The notes beneath the pieces are model-generated. The model was not told the DNA's origin, did no database searches, and worked only from the letters and a program-made list of their open reading frames with translations. Positions 19,747-25,839 of a stretch of DNA of 64,000 nucleotides are shown here, piece by piece; the first letter of the stretch is position 1, and each line of letters starts with the position of its first letter. The position numbers and the translations under genes were made by a program. The stretch is from Constrictibacter sp. MBR-5 (lineage in GTDB: Bacteria; Pseudomonadota; Alphaproteobacteria; JAJUGE01): assembly GCF_040549485.1 (NCBI RefSeq), contig NZ_JBEPTK010000010.1:62001-126000 (forward strand). Direction: 5' to 3'.

Positions 19747-20175
19747 TCAGCCCATCTTCGACTTCTTCGCCTTCGCCTTCTTCGCCGCCGCGGGCGCCGG
19801 TGCCGCGACCGCCGTCTTGTTCGCGTCGACCCGGCGCAGGATCCGCGTCTCCAGGCTGTTCGGGCTCAGGATCGTCCCCGTCGGCTCGACCTCGAACAGG
19901 CCGCGGAACTCCTTGAACACCCGCGGCACCACCTCGAAGTCCTTCGCCTCGGCCAGCGCCACGACGAACGGCCCCGCCTCGCCCGACCGCGCCTGCGCCT
20001 CGTCCGCGTTCTCGAACCACACCTCGAGGAAGTTCGAGCCGTTCGAATCCCGCCGCCAGCCCTTCGTCCAGGTCACCGGCACCATGTCCGCTTCCCCGCC
20101 GGCCACGCTGCGATGCGCCTTCCAATACGCCTTGCCCGTGAACCAGAGATCGTATCCGCCGACCACATGTGCCAT
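19747..20175 (-). CDS. Hypothetical protein with a Lys/Ala-rich tail
   Basis: I do not recognise this 142 aa protein. It has no signal peptide or membrane segment. The N-terminal part (MAHVVGGYDLWFTGKAYWK) looks like a compact alpha/beta domain, and the last 25 residues are rich in Ala and Lys (KKAKAKKSK), as in some nucleic-acid or surface-binding proteins. The start ATG 20175 is chosen because a perfect AAAGGAGGG lies just upstream; the frame stays open before that without coding character. It has high GC like the chromosome, points toward lpxC, and lies between two imperfect direct repeats. Confidence 0.7.
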   Translation of the reverse strand: MAHVVGGYDLWFTGKAYWKAHRSVAGGEADMVPVTWTKGWRRDSNGSNFLEVWFENADEAQARSGEAGPFVVALAEAKDFEVVPRVFKEFRGLFEVEPTGTILSPNSLETRILRRVDANKTAVAAPAPAAAKKAKAKKSKMG

Positions 20176-20240
20176 CCGACCCTCCTTTGACCGAGTCCCT
20201 ATATGGTGCGTCCACCCCCCCTTCGCATCCGCGGCGGGGC

Positions 20241-20288
20241 GGCACCGCCGCCGGGGTCGACTAGGGATGGAGCGCGGGGGGCGCCGTG
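20241..20288 (+). repeat. Right copy of an imperfect direct repeat
   Basis: Partner of the segment at 19631-19682, 610 bases apart. Shared text includes GGCACCGCCG, then GGGT, GACT and AGGGA in the same order, and a looser CGCCGTG block. Might be a duplicated boundary left by insertion of the small gene between the copies. Confidence 0.5.
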
Positions 20289-20350
20289 CGGGCTCGGCGG
20301 GCGTCGGGACGGTGCCGGTCGATACCGATACCTTCCCTTTCCTTCCCAAA

Positions 20351-20670
20351 CCTTCCCTTTCGTGGGCAGGCATCCGCGGCAGCCTCGTTCCCCGCTGCCC
20401 CGGCCCCCGGATCAGGTCCGGGGCAAGCTCCGGCGAAGCGGAGAGCCGGCGCCCGGCGCCGAACCGCCCCGACCGGAACCGAGCGCCGGCGGCCGGTGCC
20501 GGCGAGCGGCAGGTTGCCGAACCTTCCCTTTCATTCCTTTTCCGGGGTGGCCGCCCGCCGCGGCGGCGGTGCGGCCTTGGCGTTCATCCCGATTCGTTCC
20601 CTTTTCGGGGGCAGGCCGCGCGCCGGGCCGGCGGACGGCGATACCGGAACATTCCTTTTTGTGGGTAGGC
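20351..20670 (+). repeat. Four degenerate copies of a 21-base repeat
   Basis: Copies start at 20351, 20532, 20595 and 20650. Each is a CTTCCYTTT-like pyrimidine block followed by a G-rich block ending in GGC (for example CCTTCCCTTTCGTGGGCAGG at 20351 and CATTCCTTTTTGTGGGTAGG at 20650). The first and last copies also share CGATACCG just upstream. Extra pyrimidine half-copies lie at 20331 and 20522. Spacing is irregular (181, 63, 55 bases). Confidence 0.5.
20405..20423. repeat. Palindromic element CCCCGGA-TCAGG-TCCGGGG
   Basis: A perfect 7-bp inverted repeat with a 5-base loop (CCCCGGATCAGGTCCGGGG). Elements of this kind are scattered through intergenic regions of many high-GC alphaproteobacteria. 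No regulatory role can be assigned from sequence. Confidence 0.5.
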
Positions 20671-20806
20671 GGGTGGGTTGGGCGGCTGGCTCCCGCTCGG
20701 GCCATGGCGGCGGTGCGCAACGGAGGCGGAGCGCAAAGGGCACCGTCGGCCGTTTCCGTCCGTGCTGGGCATATTCACAGGTCCGACAGCGCACCCCGCA
20801 GGGGCC

Positions 20807-20835
20807 TTGACAAGATAGAGCTTTTTTTCTTATTC
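20807..20835 (+). promoter_or_regulatory. Sigma-70-like promoter of the accessory operon
   Basis: A perfect -35 box TTGACA at 20807-20812 and, after 17 bases, TTATTC at 20830-20835 as a weak -10. It lies in the AT-rich stretch about 125 bases upstream of the first gene of the four-gene operon and faces it. The long leader may hold further control. Confidence 0.5.
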
Positions 20836-20961
20836 CACAACTCTTAGAGCTACCTTTCCGGGCGGGATCACGCTGGATGCAACCGGGGTTTCCGGCTTCA
20901 TCTCCCTCCACTAGTGTGATCGCGCAAGCCACGGAGCCAGTAGTCGAACAGGACCGACAAC

Positions 20962-22407
20962 GTGCCAACAACACCCCTCTCACGCCTTCTGGAGACGGTC
21001 AAACGGCCTTCGCATGATCGTCGCCCATCGATCGAGGTCTTCCCTGACCTCGATGTGAACCGCGTGGCCGCGGACCTACAGTTAGAGCGTTTTGGAAAGG
21101 AACGCGGTGGGCGGGGCGAGCCGCTAACGTCGTCCGCAACCCTTGATGAGGTCGAAGCTCGGATCGTGGAGCGCGTGGAGCAGGAGAAGAAGCGCGCTCA
21201 TGGAATTCTTGAAGACGAGTTGCAGACCTATGCCGACCGCCTTTCCGCCCTCGACTTTGAAGGCCGCTTTTCGGCCATCGAACAAGCTGCGCAGGCATGC
21301 GTAGGCACGTTTAAGGCAGAGGTGGCCAAAGGCCGCGACGATCTACATGGAGCCCGGCGCGACTTAAAGGATCTTGAAGAAGAACGAAATACGTTCAAGG
21401 CCGATAATGGGTTGCGGCGCTCCGCGCGAGTTCAAGAAGGCGCTATTTATTTCGTTAAAATCTCGATAATATTTACCCTTTTGGTCGTCGAGACCCTCGC
21501 GAATAGCGTCTTTCTTGCAAAAGGCAACGAACAAGGCTTGGTCGGGGGATTCGTTGAGGCACTCTCATTTTCCGCAATAAACATCGGTAGCGCCATCGTC
21601 TTGGCCGTTTTCGGCGCACGCAACCTAAATCACAGGAATTATTTCAGAAAGCTTTTCGGCCTACTGTCGATACCAATATACGCGGGCATCGCGCTTGCAT
21701 TAAACCTCGCTCTCGCACACTATCGAGACATAACCGCGACATTTATTGACGGCGGCGCTCAACTTGTCCTGGAAAAACTCTCGAACGACCCCTTGGGCCT
21801 TGGCGACATCCGGTCTGCCATCTTACTCTTTCTAGGCGTTCTGTTTTCTCTAATTGCATTTATTGACGCTCTCTTTCTTTTCGATCCTTACCCCGGCTAC
21901 GGCCACCTGGAGCAGAGACTGCGAAAAGCGCGGGCCGATTATAGTCGGAAGAAGGAGTACGCCATCGACACGCTGATTGATGTTCGCGACTCCTATGATG
22001 ACGCGCTGAAGGAGATTTACTCTGATCTGGCAGACCGGCGAGCCGAGCACGATTCGATCCTTGCTGCGAGAGCGCGCCTCGTACATTTATTCGACCAGCA
22101 TCAGAACCATCTTGAGCGAACCGGCGGGGTACTCCTCACTACCTACCGGGAAGCGAACGTCAGCGCGCGAACGACCAAGCCACCAAAGCGCTACACAATG
22201 CCCTTTCAGTTAGAACGGATATCTATCCCGGCCAACCCACCCACTGGATGGGAGTCGGAAACATTGCAGGCACGGATTCATGAAATTCAACAAGTATTAA
22301 GCGACAATATCAAGGGCGTACATCGGGAGTTTGACACCGCGATCGATCATTATCGCCAGTTGGATGATCTTATACCGGAGACGCATAATGGCGCGCCGCA
22401 GGCGTAG
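20962..22407 (+). CDS. Accessory operon gene A: four-helix membrane protein with coiled coils
   Basis: I do not recognise a family for this 481 aa protein. Residues 60-150 are highly charged and likely coiled coil. Four hydrophobic segments follow at about 163-185, 196-218, 233-253 and 283-306, and a second charged helical region runs from about 313 to 390. Both long helical regions should lie on the same, probably cytoplasmic, side. The GTG start at 20962 has AGGA nine bases upstream. The coding bases are much richer in A+T than lpxC (25 of 60 G+C at 21841-21900 against 43 of 60 at 19021-19080). It overlaps gene B by 20 bases. Confidence 0.85.
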   Translation: MPTTPLSRLLETVKRPSHDRRPSIEVFPDLDVNRVAADLQLERFGKERGGRGEPLTSSATLDEVEARIVERVEQEKKRAHGILEDELQTYADRLSALDFEGRFSAIEQAAQACVGTFKAEVAKGRDDLHGARRDLKDLEEERNTFKADNGLRRSARVQEGAIYFVKISIIFTLLVVETLANSVFLAKGNEQGLVGGFVEALSFSAINIGSAIVLAVFGARNLNHRNYFRKLFGLLSIPIYAGIALALNLALAHYRDITATFIDGGAQLVLEKLSNDPLGLGDIRSAILLFLGVLFSLIAFIDALFLFDPYPGYGHLEQRLRKARADYSRKKEYAIDTLIDVRDSYDDALKEIYSDLADRRAEHDSILAARARLVHLFDQHQNHLERTGGVLLTTYREANVSARTTKPPKRYTMPFQLERISIPANPPTGWESETLQARIHEIQQVLSDNIKGVHREFDTAIDHYRQLDDLIPETHNGAPQA

Positions 22408-23209
22408 CAGACCACCAGCACGCAATCTATCCGCCATAGCGGTAGCGACCAGTCTTTTTGCGGTCAGCCTCTTGGTTCTCGGGGCAATCATTTATTTGTA
22501 TGCGTCCACGCCGTCGGCCCCCACTCTCGACCGCGAAACACTGTGCCCCAGTGATGGCCCACGGTCGGTCACGGTCGTCCTGCTGGATACCTCTGACAGC
22601 CTTTCCGTCCTTGCACGGACCGAACTAAAGGTTGCACTTGAGGACCTCGCATACAAGACGCCGATTCACGGACTGCTCGAACTCCGCGTGATCCCGTCAC
22701 CTAACCCAGGGGGGACAATCGCGTTTTCGAAGTGTAACCCTGGCGATGGATCGAATCTTAGCGAGATAACCGCAGCGCCGCAGCTCGTTCGACGTCGCTG
22801 GCAAGCCGGCTTCAGAGAGCCCCTTGAACAGGCGCTCAGAGCGGGGTTCGACGGCGCTGACGCGAAAAGTTCCCCGATTATGGAGTCAATACAACAGATA
22901 ACCGCGGAACGTTTTGCCAGCGACGTGGACCAGCTGAAGGAACGGCGCCTGATTATCGCGTCCGATATGATCCAGAATTCCGATGGCTACAGCCAGTATA
23001 AAGGCGACCTTTCATATGAGAGATTCCAGAAGTCTAGCGCCTACCAGCGACTTCAGGCCAACCTATACGGTGCCGCAGTCTCTATCATTTATGTGCCGCG
23101 AAGTGGCGTGAATATTAACTCTGTGTCGCATCTTTCTTTCTGGGAACGCTGGATTAATGCCAGCAACGGAACATTAGTGGCCGCCAAGCGAGTTCAGGGA
23201 GCGTCATAA
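22388..23209 (+). CDS. Accessory operon gene B: membrane-anchored vWA-like protein
   Basis: A 273 aa protein with a basic N-terminus (MARRRRSRPP), one transmembrane helix at about 15-38 and an extracytoplasmic domain. After the helix, VVLLDTSDS at 63-71 has the DxSxS arrangement of the metal-ion-dependent adhesion site of von Willebrand factor A domains, and RRLIIASDM further on fits the later strand with its aspartate. This suggests a divergent vWA-like fold that binds a protein partner; no catalytic role is implied. The start ATG 22388 has GGAG seven bases upstream and lies inside gene A. The stop TAA directly abuts the ATG of gene C. Confidence 0.8.
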   Translation: MARRRRSRPPARNLSAIAVATSLFAVSLLVLGAIIYLYASTPSAPTLDRETLCPSDGPRSVTVVLLDTSDSLSVLARTELKVALEDLAYKTPIHGLLELRVIPSPNPGGTIAFSKCNPGDGSNLSEITAAPQLVRRRWQAGFREPLEQALRAGFDGADAKSSPIMESIQQITAERFASDVDQLKERRLIIASDMIQNSDGYSQYKGDLSYERFQKSSAYQRLQANLYGAAVSIIYVPRSGVNINSVSHLSFWERWINASNGTLVAAKRVQGAS

Positions 23210-24349
23210 ATGCGCCGCCAACGTAGCACTGATGACATTGACCGGCCCTACATTAATGCGCTCGTCTTTTTTGCATTCGTTACCGCTGGGGCCGCCTTCA
23301 TACTTGTCTCCAAGTTCAGCGGGCTTGCCCCCTATATTGTTACCGGTGTGCCCGTATGCTTCATGCTTGCCTACGCCGGATTTACTGTTTTGCTGCGGCG
23401 CTTTTCGCTGCGGGACGACCAGGCGGGCGACAACCTTTACTACATGGGTTTTCTTTTCACTCTCTGCAGCCTTGGCGTCTCGCTCTATCAATTCGACACT
23501 TCTTCCGGCGCAGAAAACATTGTTCGTAACTTCGGCATCGCCATTGCCTCGACAATCGCCGGGATAGCGCTGCGGGTACTTTTCAATCAGATGCGGAGGG
23601 ATCCGCTCGACGTCGAACGCTCTGCCCGATTGGAACTCGCAGAAGCTTCACGGAAAGTGCGGCGCGAATTGGATAATACCGCCTTAGAGCTCTCCGGCTT
23701 TCGAAGGTCGCTCCAGCAATCCCTGACCGAAGCTTATGACGAAGTGGGCAAAGAAGTTGCGTCCCTCACGAAGCGGGTGAGTTCAGAGTTTGACAGCACA
23801 CTCGCCGCAACGCGCGAGCCGTTGGATAAAGCAACACATGCCGCGGGCGACACGATCGGTACCATGACATCGATGATCAGAGCTCGCCTTGAGGAAGCCG
23901 GTGATAAGCTATCGCAGGAGTCGGAGCGCCTTTCCGCCTCCTCGCATGCGGTCAACGATGCCATCTTAGCCGTGGCACAACAGATCCTCGCGATAAAAAC
24001 CCCAGGCGATATTATCGAGCAACAGCTTAAGCCCGTGTCCGAAATCCTCGAACGGCTCAGCCGCACGATAGACGATAACGCGCGGCTGTCACGCGAGGCG
24101 CTTGAAAGTAGCCGCCATGCCAGCGCGGAGCTCGTAGCTGTTTCAGCAGGTCTTACGGAGTCAACCAGCGCGCTTAGGGAGTCGCTGGATTCGATGGAGA
24201 AGGTGGCCACTCAGATCAGTACCTCCCTCGAAATCCAGCGAGCGAGACCTACCGCCCCATTGTACGCCGTCAGGGATGAGGCAGAGACAGCCTCGAATGA
24301 CGCCTCTGCCGACGGTCCACCGCCCGCACGCCCTAAGCGGTGGTGGTAA
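23210..24349 (+). CDS. Accessory operon gene C: MotA/ZorA-like membrane protein with coiled-coil tail
   Basis: A 379 aa protein with four hydrophobic segments at about 16-34, 41-63, 76-95 and 105-126, followed by some 220 residues of charged, Ala/Leu/Ser-rich helix (about 135-350) that should form a long coiled coil in the cytoplasm. This is the layout of ZorA of the Zorya system and resembles the MotA/TolQ/ExbB channel families; the last helix (GIAIASTIAGIALRVLF) has the small-residue pattern of a TolQ-type pore helix. The family link is an inference from architecture, not from a clear signature. The ATG abuts the gene B stop and the TAA overlaps the gene D start. Confidence 0.8.
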   Translation: MRRQRSTDDIDRPYINALVFFAFVTAGAAFILVSKFSGLAPYIVTGVPVCFMLAYAGFTVLLRRFSLRDDQAGDNLYYMGFLFTLCSLGVSLYQFDTSSGAENIVRNFGIAIASTIAGIALRVLFNQMRRDPLDVERSARLELAEASRKVRRELDNTALELSGFRRSLQQSLTEAYDEVGKEVASLTKRVSSEFDSTLAATREPLDKATHAAGDTIGTMTSMIRARLEEAGDKLSQESERLSASSHAVNDAILAVAQQILAIKTPGDIIEQQLKPVSEILERLSRTIDDNARLSREALESSRHASAELVAVSAGLTESTSALRESLDSMEKVATQISTSLEIQRARPTAPLYAVRDEAETASNDASADGPPPARPKRWW

Positions 24350-25806
24350 TGCGCCACGGCACTTCAATTAACCAGAACCGCGCAGGGTATGGCCGTGGCA
24401 TCATCCTAGGTTTGACAATGGCGGAGGCGCTACTACTCGTTATTTTTTGTCTCCTCATCACCAGCGCGATCTTGTTTAAGGCTGAAGCGGATGCTAAGCG
24501 CGAGCTACAAGCGAAAGTCGCCTCACAACATACGGAAATCGTAGAGCTTTCTCATTTAATTAACCTCGCCGTGAAGCCCGACGACCCTCGCTCCGGTCGC
24601 GAGATTGCCGAGGAGTGGCGTGATCTAGTGCGCGCGCAGAAAATTTTGCAGCAGGCAGCCGAGAAGGGCCTTACATCGAGGATGATAGAAGCCAATGCAG
24701 CCCAGCTTGCGTCGGCGAACCAGTTGATACGTTCCGACAAGGACTTAGTGGAAGTAGCCGCTGATGCTGACTATGGCCGAGCGTTGCGGGATGAACTTCA
24801 GCCCCTTGGGCTGTCGGGCGCGAGTCCGGCTCAGGTTGGTAAACTTGTGGCCGCTGGCGCTGCGCGTAGTGCCCCCAGGACAGGGGATAACGACCTACCG
24901 CCAATAATCAGTCTTAGCGAAGCGGACGGCTATAGCTTCCAGACCGGCCGCGCTGCCGTTTCACCCGAATTCGAGCAACAGCTATCTGGCAGGATTGCGG
25001 ACCACATCATCCGATTGGTCGATCAATACAATGTCGATATAATCGAAGTAATCGGCCACACCGATGATCAACCGATCATCGGGCGCAACTCGAATCTCGA
25101 TACAAACATCTTGTCTGTCTTGCAAAATAAGGCGCCAGCCGAGCGATTGGCGCCTGGCGACAACGCTGGACTCGGTCTAGCGCGAGCGGTTTCGGTTGTC
25201 GATGTGTTAAATAAGCACGCGTCTTTGAAGGATCTCACCATACTCCCCCTCTCCGCCGGGCAGCTTCTCTTTCCTACCGATCAGATAAGCGTCAATGCAC
25301 CGACGGGTGATCAGAAATCTAGACGGAGGATCGAAATACGCCTTCGCCGGTCCGCGAATTTTGACCGTAGTACTGAAGCGGCTTCACGAACCTCCGTTGC
25401 AGGTGATGCCCGTGTGATTGATGGCGACACGATTGAGATTGGCGCGGAGGTCGTCCGGTTGCATGGAATCGATGCGCCTGAGGCCGCACAGAACTGCGGC
25501 ACTCGAAGCACTGCGTGGTCGTGTGGAGAGCAGGCGACCTTGGCGCTGACAAAGCTGATCGATCGCGCTCCCCTGGACTGCGTTATCCTGGACACAGACA
25601 GATATGGCCGATCTATCGGTAGGTGCGCGACCAAGGCGACCGATGACATCGGCGGTTGGCTCGTCGAGAATGGTTGGGCACTCGCCTATGTCAAATATTC
25701 CAGTGACTACGTAGAGGAAGAACGGGTCGCCAAAGCGGCCAGTCGTGGGATCTGGCAGAGCGATTTTGACGCGCCATGGGATTGGCGCCGATCCCGGCGA
25801 AATTGA
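24349..25806 (+). CDS. Accessory operon gene D: TM anchor, OmpA/MotB-type domain and SNase nuclease fusion
   Basis: A 485 aa fusion. A transmembrane helix lies at about 18-43, then a helical linker. An OmpA/MotB-like peptidoglycan-binding domain (about 197-335) shows FQTGRAAVSPE, VIGHTDDQPI, LGLARAVSVVDVL and RRRIEIRLRR. A staphylococcal-nuclease-like domain (about 352-480) retains the equivalents of the catalytic set: DGDTI (D358), RLHGIDAPE with R370, D375 and E378, and RYGR with R421. Four cysteines in this domain (about 383, 392, 411, 426) fit disulfides in the periplasm. MotB and ZorB share the first two parts; the nuclease is the unusual addition. ATG 24349 overlaps the gene C stop. Confidence 0.88.
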   Translation: MRHGTSINQNRAGYGRGIILGLTMAEALLLVIFCLLITSAILFKAEADAKRELQAKVASQHTEIVELSHLINLAVKPDDPRSGREIAEEWRDLVRAQKILQQAAEKGLTSRMIEANAAQLASANQLIRSDKDLVEVAADADYGRALRDELQPLGLSGASPAQVGKLVAAGAARSAPRTGDNDLPPIISLSEADGYSFQTGRAAVSPEFEQQLSGRIADHIIRLVDQYNVDIIEVIGHTDDQPIIGRNSNLDTNILSVLQNKAPAERLAPGDNAGLGLARAVSVVDVLNKHASLKDLTILPLSAGQLLFPTDQISVNAPTGDQKSRRRIEIRLRRSANFDRSTEAASRTSVAGDARVIDGDTIEIGAEVVRLHGIDAPEAAQNCGTRSTAWSCGEQATLALTKLIDRAPLDCVILDTDRYGRSIGRCATKATDDIGGWLVENGWALAYVKYSSDYVEEERVAKAASRGIWQSDFDAPWDWRRSRRN

Positions 25807-25839
25807 GGCTCTTCGGCTCCCTCTGGCGATAGCCCGTTA

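Larger units (their letters stand above)
20176..20961. other. Non-coding, repeat-rich stretch upstream of the accessory operon
   Basis: About 790 bases with no believable gene. Open frames on both strands here are GC-driven and lack start signals. Contents: the right copy of a direct repeat (20241), four copies of a T-rich/G-rich repeat (20351-20670), a palindrome (20405-20423), and from about 20800 a sharp drop in GC leading into a sigma-70-like promoter (20807-20835). Confidence 0.6.

Noticed and set aside
20040-20055. GTTCGAATCCCGCC, which looks like a tRNA T-arm.
   Set aside because: It lies inside the small - strand gene, no acceptor or anticodon stems can be built around it, and no CCA end is nearby.
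20351-20670. Possible CRISPR array, because of four spaced repeats.
   Set aside because: Repeat copies are degenerate, the spacing is 181, 63 and 55 bases, and no cas genes are present.
20203-20847. Several overlapping open frames in the region between the small gene and the accessory operon.
   Set aside because: They consist of Arg/Pro/Gly-rich runs over repeats and palindromes, exist in several frames at once and lack ribosome sites.
20962-25806. Straight assignment as a known Zorya type.
   Set aside because: There is no ZorC, ZorD helicase or ZorE HNH gene, and genes A and B are not Zorya components; only the C-D architecture is similar.
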